DNA of 64,000 nucleotides. It comes from Jackrogersella multiformis. Lineage: Eukaryota > Ascomycota > Sordariomycetes > Xylariales > Hypoxylaceae. Location of the stretch: assembly GCA_902806575.1 (NCBI GenBank), contig CADCXD010000002.1, positions 248,001-312,000 of the forward strand. Direction: 5' to 3'. Of this stretch, positions 33,105 to 43,896 are shown piece after piece (within the stretch, counting starts at the first letter, position 1; each line of letters opens with the position of its first letter). Both the position numbers and the translations under genes were made by a program. The notes below the pieces were generated by a model. That model was not told the DNA's origin and searched no databases. It saw nothing but the letters and a program-made list of their open reading frames with translations.

Positions 33105-34226
33105 ATGCAGCAGCCAGTTCGGATTATTGGGGCGGGGATCGGGGGCTTGACACTCGGCCGCTGCTTGCTCAAGCTCGGTGTTCCCGCAATTCTCTACGAA
33201 AGAACGTCCTCAACTCCTCGCCACGGATACGGCGTGACGCTTCACGCGTCCTCTTACAGGCCACTTCTTGACATGCTTGGCTTGGATGAGTGGACCTTTC
33301 GACGTCGCATAGCCGTAGACGGATCACTGGGCGGCTGCGGAAACATCGAACCGAAGCTACTCGTTTGCCCAAGAAAGGTGAACTTGGCATCTTTTCGAGC
33401 GCATCGCGGGAAGCTCGAGGGACTACTCCGTAAAGGCCTCAATGTTCAACGGAAGAAGGCTCTCGACAGAGTGGAAGAGACTGCATCAGGAATAACGTTT
33501 TGCCTACAGGGTGCCCAGAAGCTACAGAGCACGTGTGTAATCGGTGCTGACGGTCCGCTTTCCAGCACTCGCAAGTTTCTCTCTCCTGACACGCCCCTCA
33601 AGGTTCTTCCTTACGTTGTGTTCAAAGGCAAACGTTGGGTGGAGCGCGCACTTTTCGATCGCATCTACGCCCCGGCGATGGGAGACTCTAATGTTATCGA
33701 AACCAGGCAGGGCGACGTGGTCCTGAATGTATCCGTCAATGAGAAACAGAGTGACTCCGTGAGTATGGGGTGGATATATTCGCGCCCAGACAAGGGATCT
33801 GCTGATCCGCTTCACAATCCCAACCGGCTAGTGTCAGGCGCGGAGGATGTTCCAGAAGAGTTTTTTGAGGAAATCGAGGCTCTTCAGGGGTTAAAACAGC
33901 CATTTAAGGAGGTATTCGACGCAGAGAAGCTAAGAATGGAACGGGTTCTGCGTTGGCTCATGCGTACCGTGTTAGTCAGTCACCAGGAGCTTTGCGCAAT
34001 TGCGGAGAAGGGTGTCTTCTTCATGGGCGATTCGGTCCATGCGGAGCCCGTTCTAGGAGGAGAAGGGGCTTGCAACGCTATTATAGACGGGATTGAGCTG
34101 GCAAAATGCATCTCGACACTCGGCCCAAGTGGTATACTAGCCTGGTACGATTCTAGGTATCCTGTGTGGGAGAGCAGTGTTAGGAATAGTGAGAAGGCTA
34201 TTGGTGAAATGCACCGTAGCCATTGA
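33105..34226 (+). CDS. FAD-dependent monooxygenase (aromatic-ring hydroxylase-like)
   Basis: The start is taken at the first ATG of the frame (MQQPVRIIG), which puts the dinucleotide-binding motif at the very N-terminus as usual; 373 residues, single exon. Signatures of class A flavoprotein monooxygenases are IGAGIGGLTLGRCL (FAD Rossmann), the strand ending ILYERTSS, the IGADGPLSSTRKFL motif (both FAD and NADPH contact), and GDSVHAEPVLGGEGACNAIIDGIELAKCI, the late FAD-binding GD motif. Enzymes of this kind hydroxylate or epoxidise aromatic or polyketide/terpenoid substrates. No biosynthetic partner lies beside it: a secreted hydrolase gene is to the left and the chitinase to the right, so the substrate is open. 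Confidence 0.85.
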   Translation: MQQPVRIIGAGIGGLTLGRCLLKLGVPAILYERTSSTPRHGYGVTLHASSYRPLLDMLGLDEWTFRRRIAVDGSLGGCGNIEPKLLVCPRKVNLASFRAHRGKLEGLLRKGLNVQRKKALDRVEETASGITFCLQGAQKLQSTCVIGADGPLSSTRKFLSPDTPLKVLPYVVFKGKRWVERALFDRIYAPAMGDSNVIETRQGDVVLNVSVNEKQSDSVSMGWIYSRPDKGSADPLHNPNRLVSGAEDVPEEFFEEIEALQGLKQPFKEVFDAEKLRMERVLRWLMRTVLVSHQELCAIAEKGVFFMGDSVHAEPVLGGEGACNAIIDGIELAKCISTLGPSGILAWYDSRYPVWESSVRNSEKAIGEMHRSH

Positions 34227-34788
34227 TACCTATTGTGAAATAGTATTCAAGGATTAAGATACATATCCCAGCTATTTACTACAAGAAACCTTCCATTTAA
34301 ATTTGAGGAAGAAGGAGATGATGAGTAGATTTGACGTTCTGTTTTAATAACGTTTAGTCTTTTATCGTTTCTCTACCTAGGTAGAGATATGAAGACCACT
34401 AGAGAGTTGAGTGACTCGGGCACCTAGTCTCGCAAGGGGTATATATGTAAATTACACTAAAAATAAGTATCCCAAAATACTATTTTTGATATTTCATATT
34501 TCCGTTTAATCATTGAAATTGTAGTCTTGCCGCCCAGGTCGTACTCCTGGTCGCCCGCGTCCTCGATGCGAAATGAAAGACTTTATGCACAATGTGCTGT
34601 TGAGGGACTAAGGGGTAGATAATCATGAAGCTCAACCTAGGTAGGCAATCACTGATAATTATGAAATAGTCGTGAAATGTCTTCCGACCTTAATTAATAG
34701 AGACAAAGTCTCATCATAACGCTGTCATTGATAACCGAACCCGGTGAATCGGACAGAGCTAGCAACAATAGCCAAAGCCCTGGCCTAC
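34227..34788. other. Intergenic, converging 3' ends
   Basis: AT-rich spacer between converging genes. No gene is supported. Confidence 0.6.
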
Positions 34789-37700
34789 TCAACAACTATC
34801 GCTGCCCTTCACAACCCGGGCTGATTTTATCACCTTGCGACCGGACAACGAGAACGGTCCCGCATTGCCTCCGTCGGCTGAAACAGAATCCCCGGTACAG
34901 TCATTATTGGCATACGCACAGATCTTTAGGTCCGGACAGATGGCTGTACCCCACAAGCATGTCGGCTTGTCGTTTGACGAGTCTTGCGGTTCCTTCCAGC
35001 AGGAGCGGGTTCCCGTGCCCAATATCTCATCACTTTCTAACGAGCAGTCGTCGTTCTATGTGGTAAGAGCTAGTTAGTATCATACTTAGCGTAACAGTTC
35101 TCGCGAATTGGCACTCACAAACATGAATATAGCCTGCCAATAGTTACAGGCTGGTTCTGAAGACGTCGCGGGTGGGGCAGAGGAAGTTGTCGTGGGCAGG
35201 GTAGAAGAAGTAGTGGGTGGACCGGAGGAAGTCGTGGATGGGCCGGAGGAACTGGTTGTGGACGAGGGAGAAGGCGAGTCACCCCAGCCGCCGCCGTCGT
35301 CAACGCCATCGCCAGACGGATCTGTTCCGCAAGAATAGGAGCTGGAGCAGGTGTCGACATCATCTTCAGAGGCGTCGCATAGGTAGAGCCAGGCACTCGG
35401 GTCCAGAAAACTGCCACTTCCCGAAGCGATCGCCCTGGAGAAAAGGAGGCTTTTCCTTTCGAGGTTGGAACTCATGGCTTGAGATGCATCGGCGACAAGG
35501 CCAGTGTTCTCGGATACTCCTAAGCTGGTGCTGTTGATATCGACAAGCTGCAGAGGCAGCTCCTCCTCGACTCCCGCGTCTATCGCACGACGACGCTTGG
35601 TCGGCGGGAGCCCACTTGGTCCTGCGTATCCTGGGTAATTATCGCACTTGTAATAATTGTTTCCTTGCTTCCTGTCTTGTGCATTAGCCGCATTTGCCAC
35701 TTCCCACCGTTGCGCCGCATCGTTGTAGACACCTCGACCCGGTGATGGGTACCGGCAGTATAGGCTGACAGTGTCCGTCACCACGCTCCTTGTGGCCGTC
35801 TTGGCTGCGTTGAGGAAATAGCTGACGGTCTTGCGGATGAGCTTATTGTCCCACCACGGATCGTAGGACCTCTCGCCAGGGGCCATGTTGGCAGCGCCGT
35901 TGACGAGAATGAAGGCATTGCCGTATGGATGGGCGCACAAGTTACGTGACACGTCGCTGTCGAGGTAGAAATCGGCGTCGCTGAGGCCAGTAGGGTGATT
36001 CTCAAACGCCATGGAATATATAAGGCCATCAGCGTTTTGCGAGTTTCCATTGCCGGCGTCGCGGTAAAACGCAGCCAGAGCGTTTCCGTGGTTACCGTTC
36101 TCGCCAGCCGGAATCAGACGGAGAACGCGCTCCTCGCCCCATCTTCTCCGGTTCTTTGCGCCGGCATTCGGGTCGCGGATCGGGTCGCCAGAGGCAAATG
36201 GGTATTCTTCGACCTCGCAGCCGTCGAGCGTCCAGCCGTAGGTGCTGCTTCGCACCTTGCTATGGTACCACAGCTCGTTTGCGTGGACGCCGCCTCCGGC
36301 CGAGTACGTCAGAATGTCTGTCTTGCCGCGTACCAAGATGGCAGACCGCGCGTTGGCGCAGACGTTGGGCCATTTGGCATAGTCACATGTGAAGGTCGCG
36401 TGGGCTATGCCGTCTGCCGGCGGATTCTGCCGGTAGTTTTGCGGTACCGGGCATGAACCTGTCGACGGGATCTTTGTGTTGCCTTCAAGACCTGCTACGG
36501 CGACGGCAGCGGTATTCGAACAGCATTGGGACGACTGATCAGCATTTTCCTGAGAACCTTCCAAGTTATTGTCAACCCCTTTCTGGCATTCCGTCTTCTG
36601 GGCATCGGCGTCCTCGCCGGAAAGATCGCAGCGAACCGACATGGATGAAGGATCCCAGACGGGAAAGTTGCCGTTGGAGCATAGTCCTGTGTCTGTATTG
36701 ACCTGGGGCTGGCAAACATCGCTGCCGCTGCCTGCTGGGTTTGGGTTTGAGCCGGGTGGCGGGCCAGGAGGAGGGTTGGGGTCCGAAGGATCCTGGAAGT
36801 CGTTATGTGAGGGGTCACCTCCGCCTGGAGGACAGAAACCAGGTAGACACGGGGCGTTACAAAACACTTTGCATGTGTGCCCGCAGTTCGAAGTGCATTT
36901 TGGACCGGGTTCTCCCGTCTGAGTCTTGACGGCGACTGATTCGTGAAGCGTCGAGGAGCCATGTGTAATAACTGGTGTGGTGGATGTAGTTTGCGAGCCA
37001 GAGGTTGAAACCGAGTAAGGCCACGGTGGCGGGTAAATGGTCCTGGTCACCTTAGGGTGTGTAACGCCTGGCTTGTCTTCCGGATTGGGGTCGTTCGTGA
37101 TAATGAATGGCGGCGGTAAAAGGCTCCACGTTAACCAGATGAGTGTAGAGTTACTTCCGCTTTCGAGAGGCTTATTCCAAAAGTCAACGGCAGTGGTAGT
37201 TAAGGGAGGAATAGTTATTGTCGTAGTCTGCACGATTCGCGAGATGGAAGACCTTATGGTCTCTTCGTTATTATCGTCAGTAACGACGGTCGTTTCGGTC
37301 CATGCAACTTCAAGCGATGTGGTCATAGGCGGAAATGTGACTGTGGTTGGCTCTGGAAGAATAAAGGGGGGCAAGATAAGCTGACACGGTGGATTACATT
37401 CGATGGTTGGGTTCTCATCTGTAAAGATTTCAGGGCCTACATAGAGCGTTCCTGGCGAATTGCATGTTCCTGCTGGACAGCCGTCGTCTTCGGAAAATTG
37501 CTGCAAATCAAGCGCCCAGTCGATGGTCCCAGCAAAGTTAAGGCTTTTCCAACGGTCTGTACGAGACTGTTTGGTCTTGTCGGTCATATAAGAAGCCCAC
37601 TCAGTTGCTGGTACCCGATATCCGTCAACAAAACAGCACATATAAGGTCAAGGGTTTTACCCACAGTCATAGATAATAAAATCTGCGTCAACCTCGTCAT

Positions 37701-39545
37701 CGCGCCAAGTCTTGCTCTCTGGTTTCTTACTTATGATGCTATCGATCTCTGCGTTGGAGATGTAACCCGCAGTAAGTGTACATTCCCCAGGCTCGGCCTG
37801 AGAGCTAGTGTTTGAGCCTAGAAATGTGCACATTGGTCCCGAGCAGTTTGGGTCTGCCATCTTGAAGGAGCGTGCGTAGCTTGTCACGCCCACGACTACC
37901 TTCTTGGTAGAAACGCCGGCTTTTGTAATCATGGAAAGTGCATCCATAGTTTCGGTGAGGTTGACTGGTTAAAGCCTGTTAGTCCTGTAGCTTAAGACAG
38001 AGGTAGAAATAAATTACCATGGCTTCTTAGGCAGTTCCCTCCTGCGCAGCCCTCCTGCGCAAATTCATTACCAGCATCCCATTGGCCGTGCAAGTCATAT
38101 GTCATATAGACGATGTAGTCGAGAGACTCGGACATGTTGGCGATGGGGAATGGCCTTAGGTACCAATAAGAAGCCGGCGCTGCGATGGAAAGAGTTTTGC
38201 TCTTGTCCAGCTTGCTTCTGAGCATCTTTAACATAGCAAGATAGTTTTCGCCGTCTTCCTTCTGCCCGGGGGGGATGCCTGGAATATCGGGTGCCTGTTA
38301 ATCGAGATGAGTAATCTAGAAGGCGAAAACGAGAAAGGAAGGTAGGTAGTCGAGAGAGAACTTGTTAACTTACCCCTGGATATTCCCAGTCGATATCAAT
38401 TCCATCCAACCCTTCATCATTAGCAAAGCTGGCTACGTTATCGGTAAAGGTTTCCCGGCCATCTGGACCCACGGCCGTCCGAAGAATGTCATATGTGGCA
38501 GGATCGGTTGAGTCTCCCCAGCCGCCAAAAGATAGAATTGCCTTGATGCCCGAGGCACTCAAACTTTTGAAGTCGTCCCACTGCTTGTATGTGTCGTTAA
38601 TATTGACACTCATGTCTGAAGCGATTTTTCCAAAGCCCCAGTGCACATGTGTGTACTTTAAGCCGGCGATCGACTTGGCTTTCATGGTCAAACAGGGTCT
38701 GTCCATATTCCAGGACTCATAATATCCAACTGAGATAAAGGAACCTGGCGCTTCGCCATTGTTGGCGATCTCGCGACCACAACTAGATGCACAGCCATTC
38801 GAGCCTGGTGGCCCTGTGCCGAGGTTGCCAAACTTGCCCATGGTTGGCACGCAAAATTCGCCTGTAATGCCACACTGGCCCCAGATGTTACAGCAGGCAT
38901 TGAGAGGACAGGGATTTAGATTGCTGATATTGGTTCCGGTTGGCGGCTGTTCAGTGCCAGGCACTGTAGGGCCGCAGATGGCGCCTTTTTGGGGAGCGGG
39001 CAACGGTGCGTCGCCATCGCTCAAACAGATTCTGACCCCGAGACCGAGGTTAGCACAGCTGTCAAAGCCCCATGTTTTGACCCTGTTGAAATCTTCAACT
39101 TCTGATGCGTTGAGGCCGTTGGCTGCTGCTATGCTGGAACAAGTATCATCTTTTTGTACAGTATACGAGGCGCAAGTCCCGTTGGGCTCCGGCTGTGGCC
39201 GGATGTCGGGAAGAGTTCCTGAAGACTAATTGACAAGGTCAGCTCTTGATATCTAGTGCTATTTTTATGCGAGTTACCTACACAGCAGACACGTTGTCCA
39301 ATCTGTAAAGTTGAGCAAAGGTTTGGGTCTGGGTTGTATTTTGTAAAGTCAGCCCCTGAAATGCCACAACGTTCGGCGAGAGATCCACAGCCATCGCCAG
39401 AAACAACAGTCTCGGTCGTGCAGTCGCCTCTCTTGGCAAGGTCATGGACACGGGGTAAGTAAGCTGTAGCACCCGGAAACTCTGGAAGCGCGAGGCTGTA
39501 GGAGCAAAGCCAAAAACATACAAGAAGCCGTAGGACACGATTCAT
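34789..39545 (-). CDS. Killer-toxin-like LysM/GH18 chitinase with C-terminal NucA/NucB-like nuclease segment (six exons)
   Basis: Exons 39545-39282, 39225-38374, 38294-38018, 37964-37665, 37607-35119 and 35055-34789 join to 1482 residues. A second ATG six codons upstream is possible; 39545 has the better context and starts the signal peptide (MNRVLRLLVCFWLCSYSLA). Order of domains: LysM (41-88), LysM (about 106-156), type-1 chitin-binding module (about 171-218), and GH18 (about 250-600) with catalytic DGIDIDWE at 362-369 (acid Glu369), a subgroup C/zymocin-alpha-like layout. A Thr/Pro-rich linker with Cys-rich patches follows. Then comes a segment with EEYPFAS (1031-1037) and ENGNHGNALAAFY (1067-1079), matching the DEYPFAS and EN..G..L..FY blocks of NucA/NucB DNases. 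Another Ser/Thr/Pro linker and an 88-residue Cys-rich tail close the protein. The nuclease call is from motifs only. Confidence 0.82.
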
Positions 39546-40163
39546 GGTGCTTAATTCAAACATTGACTCGTCTCTAGTCCCTCATAAGTCCCATCTTCGT
39601 TGCGTCCAACTCTCATTATGGCAAGAGCTTTTATATCCTCCTCATCGGGGCTTCTTCGTCGATACGACTGGCCTTTTACGGCTCAACCCCTAATTCTCAG
39701 CGGCGCACATTGTCAACACGACCGAAGGAATAATCGTGGCTGACATGCAATTTATATATGTGTAACCTTACCTCTATTCACCACTCATGATCCAGTTGCA
39801 CAGCGTCATTTTCCCTTGGCAAAATCCAAGCTGAGCTACTTTGAATAGACGAGTAGGTATACCCTTTTGGTGTCTCTTGATGGTTGTTTGAACCTGCAAC
39901 AAAGTCTTGGCAGTCACATACAAAGTCATAAGCGGACCAAACGTCTAATGGAGGTGTATGACAACATGGGAATTAGCAATATATCTTACAAGAGGTGGCG
40001 TGAGGAGTTCATCTACATACCTGTATGCGACTGAGACTCGGCTTACTGTGCCAAAACACTCGACTCTCTCAGAAGAGGTGTGCCGTCTTTCTTCAGACCT
40101 CAAATATCTCCCGATCAAACAGCAGCGCAAGACACCCGCCAGGATTTCAACGACGACCTCACG
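39546..40163. other. Divergent promoter region of the chitinase and membrane-protein genes
   Basis: About 0.6 kb between two divergently transcribed genes, so they may share regulation. I could not identify a specific binding site. A short upstream exon of the plus-strand gene cannot be excluded. Confidence 0.5.
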
Positions 40164-42074
40164 ATGTTGTCCAAAGACTACCGCACACTTGTGCGAGGCT
40201 GCGGATGGCAATTCCTGCAAATTCTCACGTCCTGCTTCCTTACCCTTCTGATAGCTACCTCAAGCAGCAAAACGATTGACGAGGTTGAAAGACGACATCG
40301 AGCCAACGCTGAGCTCTTAGCCAGGGGACAGCTTACGTTGGACCTCTTTCCTCCGCTATCATACCTCTTCACAGTGGTTGTCCCTGACCGGGCGCTGCGC
40401 TCCACTATCGTAGCCGCCCGGCTTATATCAATATTTATGGTACTACACCAAACGCCCAATGGGCATCTCGGCCGTTGGTGGCGGGTTGAACCAATTGCAT
40501 CGTGTGCACTCCTCTTCCTCCAGGATTGGCAACGGCTCAGGGACATGTGCACGGAGGAGAAAGCACACTCACTTGAGGCATCAGCGGCTGTGGCTGCATG
40601 TCTCCTCCTGCTGTCACTCTTTGATTTCAGGGGTAAAAGTGGTGCTCGACTCAGCTGGGCGCGCCAAGCCCTTGTCGTCCTTGCAGGTATGCTAGGCTGT
40701 AACGCCGCTGACTGGATTCTCGGTTACGTTGCTGTTACAGCACAGGACCTCTACTCGCTATCTTCACCGGAAATATCTTGCAGCTGGCGGCAGCTAGCGT
40801 GGAAAATAGCGCTCGCCGTCCTCCGTGCCGTTGGCTTGCCTCTGCTGATGCTGGTTGCAGTGTACAGCCTACTGAGCCCTTTCTCCGAGACATCAGCTGG
40901 AAGGAACCATAACCTGCACTTTCTGGACGCTTCTACTCGTCGTTCTCTAAGCCCCCAGGAACCTGTCGATCTGGAAGCTCTGGGCCTGGCACAGTATGCC
41001 AAGCATATTCCAGAACATGCCCTGATTCCCTTCCTACCTCTTTCTCTGTACGTACCTCACGCGGGGTTTCTATGGGGTGGCGCCAATCATGACACTGTCT
41101 CATCACACGTAGAAGAGACAGGTGACCTGCCAATGGCAGCCTACTTCTCAGATCCGATCGGCAAGCGGTACCCCTGGGCCTTCGAACAGCCTGATGCCCC
41201 TGGAGATGAGGATTTGGACAAGGAGCAGCGCTCTTTCGTGCAAAGTCATCTCTGGCCGAAGGCTCTGGTCTACCTGCGCAGCCGCATAGACCACATGTAC
41301 CTAGGCACAGCGGCCTTTATCGATCTCAAAGAACAAGATGGGCAGGCTGATGAGCAGGAACCGTTCCATCGGTTTCCCATTGGTTTCCACGCCGAGAAGT
41401 CGGCCGCTACGGTTTGGGTACTTGACTATGATCCGACGAGAGATGATGGCTTTCGCCTGTATAATCCACACAGAGACTGTCACCTGGCTACAACATTCCG
41501 ATCAACTGGGCTAAATCAAGACAGTGCCAGTCATGATGATTCAGTGTACGCTGAGATGAAGGGAACGCTTGAGGCTTCGTGCACACGTCTTGTCAGCAAG
41601 TCAGCTTCGACCTTTTGGGTCATTGAAGGCAGACTTGAGCATCCCAGGACTACAGATTCCGCTTTCTGGCGGGAAAGACTCCCACCAACTGTTCGACCCT
41701 TGATAGAGACTTTCCAGAGAGGATGCAGCATCCTTCGCGCCCATGTGTCTCTTTACAGATGGCAGAGCCGCTACAGCGAGCAGTTGGAACTCTTACTGTC
41801 CCCACTCGCCTTCTCAAGGGTTCAAGAAAGATGGGGAACCTGGGTTGAACGGCTAATATTGTTATTGTTTCTCGGAAGTCATAGCTCGTTCCTGCTAGTG
41901 AGGCAGCGAACAGGGCGCAGCTTACCTGGAGGCCGTAGCTCTGTCTTTTCGGCCCTTTTTTGTTGGATTCATGTCTTAGTCTATACAATTCTGGAAGTTG
42001 CTCGACCCCATGGGGGCGATGTAGAATTGATGTTTGCTCTGTATGGATTACGGGTGATGTTACGTCGAGAATAA
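40164..42074 (+). CDS. Large multi-pass membrane protein, unknown function
   Basis: The first ATG of the long open frame (MLSKDYRTLVRG) gives 636 residues. The open frame continues upstream to about 40080 without another ATG, so a spliced 5' exon is possible. Hydrophobic helices cluster in the N-terminal half (FLQILTSCFLTLLIA, ASAAVAACLLLLSLFDF, ALVVLAGMLGCNAADWILG, VLRAVGLPLLMLVAVYSLL) and at the C-terminus (ERLILLLFLGSHSSFLLV, VFSALFCWIHVLVYTILEVA). Between them lies a long soluble part with GFLWGGANHDTVSSHVEETGDLPMAAYF-type sequence and repeated WVLDYDP/FWVIEGRLE strands. I do not recognise the family. It is divergent from the nuclease-bearing chitinase and convergent, 67 bp apart, with the next gene. 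Confidence 0.65.
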   Translation: MLSKDYRTLVRGCGWQFLQILTSCFLTLLIATSSSKTIDEVERRHRANAELLARGQLTLDLFPPLSYLFTVVVPDRALRSTIVAARLISIFMVLHQTPNGHLGRWWRVEPIASCALLFLQDWQRLRDMCTEEKAHSLEASAAVAACLLLLSLFDFRGKSGARLSWARQALVVLAGMLGCNAADWILGYVAVTAQDLYSLSSPEISCSWRQLAWKIALAVLRAVGLPLLMLVAVYSLLSPFSETSAGRNHNLHFLDASTRRSLSPQEPVDLEALGLAQYAKHIPEHALIPFLPLSLYVPHAGFLWGGANHDTVSSHVEETGDLPMAAYFSDPIGKRYPWAFEQPDAPGDEDLDKEQRSFVQSHLWPKALVYLRSRIDHMYLGTAAFIDLKEQDGQADEQEPFHRFPIGFHAEKSAATVWVLDYDPTRDDGFRLYNPHRDCHLATTFRSTGLNQDSASHDDSVYAEMKGTLEASCTRLVSKSASTFWVIEGRLEHPRTTDSAFWRERLPPTVRPLIETFQRGCSILRAHVSLYRWQSRYSEQLELLLSPLAFSRVQERWGTWVERLILLLFLGSHSSFLLVRQRTGRSLPGGRSSVFSALFCWIHVLVYTILEVARPHGGDVELMFALYGLRVMLRRE

Positions 42075-42141
42075 ATAGCCTATTTGTTACAGTTAGAGAC
42101 ATGTAGATGAATTGGAATATGACCTAGGAGCCAGTTGGATT

Positions 42142-42990
42142 TCACGCCTGAAATACTTCCTCCGCAGAGACACTCCAGTCCTCCTCCCGGGGCTCTCCGT
42201 AAGATTTGTACCAGTCGAGCAGCTCGACCACATTCTCGAACACGTGTGTGTCAAACTGTCCCAGGCAAGCGACGTAGCGCCACGACCAACCCCGGTCCCC
42301 ACCCGCGTCTCGCGGTCGGCTGTACACAGCGTAGCAAGTTGCCTCGTTCCCCTTCTCGCCACACGCCCAGCCTCCAGCAATTTCATACTCCTCCCCGAGT
42401 CCCACCGTCCGATCGATGATCTCACCAGCCGTCCTAACCCGTCCTAGAGCGATTTCTTCCGTCAAATCACCCGGCCCGCCATCGCGAACCCAACCCTCGA
42501 AGAAAACCACGCTCTCGTGGTGCTCGCGATATTGATACCAGCCAGGACCCTCTAGGCTGTCCACGTGCTGCAGAACGACAGCTAGGTCGCTAGGGAACTC
42601 CCACGTAGCAACGGTACCAGAGCACCGCTCGTTGAGACCTCGGATCACTCCCCGCGTGTAGACATCTCTCATCTCGTCGCGCCAAGAGGCGTCGTGATAT
42701 ACCGAGGCTCCGTCGAGGGCGAGCTGCGGCGCCAGGGCCTCCCAGTGCGTCAGCACGTCGGACGCACGAGTGATTGGCGGACGCGTATCGTGGCCATCGC
42801 CAACGAGCTGCAGAGTGAATTCCAGGCGAGCCTCTTCCAGCTCCTCGTCTGATTCGAAAAGGTCCGGGTCGTCAGGATCGGCTGTCTCAATATCTGGAAT
42901 GATGGCCGAGAAGGCGCGATAGTTATGGCTACCGATGTGTGTGCGGTACAATGAGAGAGCAGCGAGGATGACGGGCTCGGGAGGATACAT
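42142..42990 (-). CDS. Conserved acidic cytosolic protein, possibly SUKH (Smi1/Knr4)-like
   Basis: A single exon of 282 codons with no signal peptide or helix anchor. It has an acidic patch (DPDDPDLFESDEELEEAR, about 37-54) and a Trp/Tyr-rich C-terminal half. Segments such as WEFPSDLAVVLQHVDSLEGPGW, GEEYEIAGGWACG and DTHVFENVVELLDWYKSYGEP loosely recall the Smi1/Knr4 (SUKH) fold: a proline-led helix for chain docking, a central beta core and a closing LLDWY helix. The similarity is weak by eye, and I give it only as a hypothesis. In bacteria SUKH proteins often neutralise nuclease toxins; here the gene lies about 2.6 kb from the start of a chitinase with a nuclease-like segment. Confidence 0.6.
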   Translation of the reverse strand: MYPPEPVILAALSLYRTHIGSHNYRAFSAIIPDIETADPDDPDLFESDEELEEARLEFTLQLVGDGHDTRPPITRASDVLTHWEALAPQLALDGASVYHDASWRDEMRDVYTRGVIRGLNERCSGTVATWEFPSDLAVVLQHVDSLEGPGWYQYREHHESVVFFEGWVRDGGPGDLTEEIALGRVRTAGEIIDRTVGLGEEYEIAGGWACGEKGNEATCYAVYSRPRDAGGDRGWSWRYVACLGQFDTHVFENVVELLDWYKSYGEPREEDWSVSAEEVFQA

Positions 42991-43509
42991 TGTTTTAATT
43001 GTTCAAGCAAGACTTCTAAGGTTGTGCCCGAGCTCTCGAGGGTTTATTGTATCGCTAGATTTCTTTTCTCCAAAACTGAACTTTTAACTCCATTACTTCC
43101 CCTTTCTTACCTTTTATCTTATTATACACAGCCATCGCACGTTACACAATCCCCTTTCATGGCTTTGTACTGTGGCGTTATTTAGGGTGGGGTGGGGTGT
43201 CGAGTGATACATGTTTATTGACGATGGCAGAGACGGAGTGTACTTTACTGTGAGGGGTATATATTGAGTGATGCTAGGTGTAGATTGGGTTTTTAGATGT
43301 TTTTGTAGATTTGACGCACCGTCAGACGGGACTTCAGTAGCGATAGGTCGAGAAGATACTTTAGATTTATATGGGTATCTGTTGTACTGTGAGATCAGGT
43401 ATCCACAGGACTAGTCTAGATTAGGTATAGTTGGCCCAGACCTCAGTACCTTCCAATAGGTACCTAGGTAGACAACCCGATTTTAGGTGTCGCTGTCCGT
43501 ACTGTACCT
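42991..43509. other. Intergenic, 5' side of the acidic protein gene
   Basis: A G-rich stretch (about 43180-43200, GGGTGGGGTGGGG) and a TACCTAGG motif at about 43460. No gene is supported. Confidence 0.55.
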
Positions 43510-43896
43510 CAGCGGTTGGCTCAAATCAAACAAATCAAATATCAGGCACGGATTTGATTTGATTGGTTCTTGGCAATCAAATACGGAAACTGGTCAAATC
43601 GACCAATCAAATCAACCAAATCTGCATATAAGTGGGTCCAGGTAAATAATAATCCGAAATTAAAAAATATTTAAAGTTTTCTCCACTTTTTAATATTTTA
43701 TTACGTAAAAAAATTCTTTTAAAACGATAAATTAACCAATTAAAATCTGTATTAAAGTGGGGCTCGATTTAAACAAATATACATTATTTTCCTATTTGAT
43801 CAAATCTGAAAAAATCCTTGTTTGGTAACGATTTGGTCAAATCAAATCAAACAAATCAAATAAATTATTTGATTTGAGCCAACCGCTGCTGTACCT
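43502..43896. repeat. 8-bp target-site duplication CTGTACCT flanking the MITE
   Basis: CTGTACCT occurs at 43502-43509 and at 43889-43896, immediately outside the terminal inverted repeats. Confidence 0.9.
43510..43888. mobile_element. hAT-type MITE (379 bp, non-autonomous)
   Basis: The element begins CAGCGGTTGGCTCAAATCAA and ends in the exact inverse of that sequence; the terminal inverted repeats are perfect for 21 bp. It is flanked on both sides by the 8-bp direct repeat CTGTACCT (43502-43509 and 43889-43896), a clean target-site duplication. An 8-bp duplication and a terminus beginning CAG are hallmarks of the hAT superfamily. The interior is very AT-rich, carries many subterminal CAAATCAAAT units in both orientations and has no coding capacity, so it must have been moved by a transposase elsewhere. 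Intact termini and a perfect duplication suggest a fairly recent insertion. Confidence 0.9.

Noticed and set aside
35778..36962. Several frames of 78-155 codons inside the chitinase large exon
   Set aside because: All lie in other frames of one continuous coding exon that has coherent domains.
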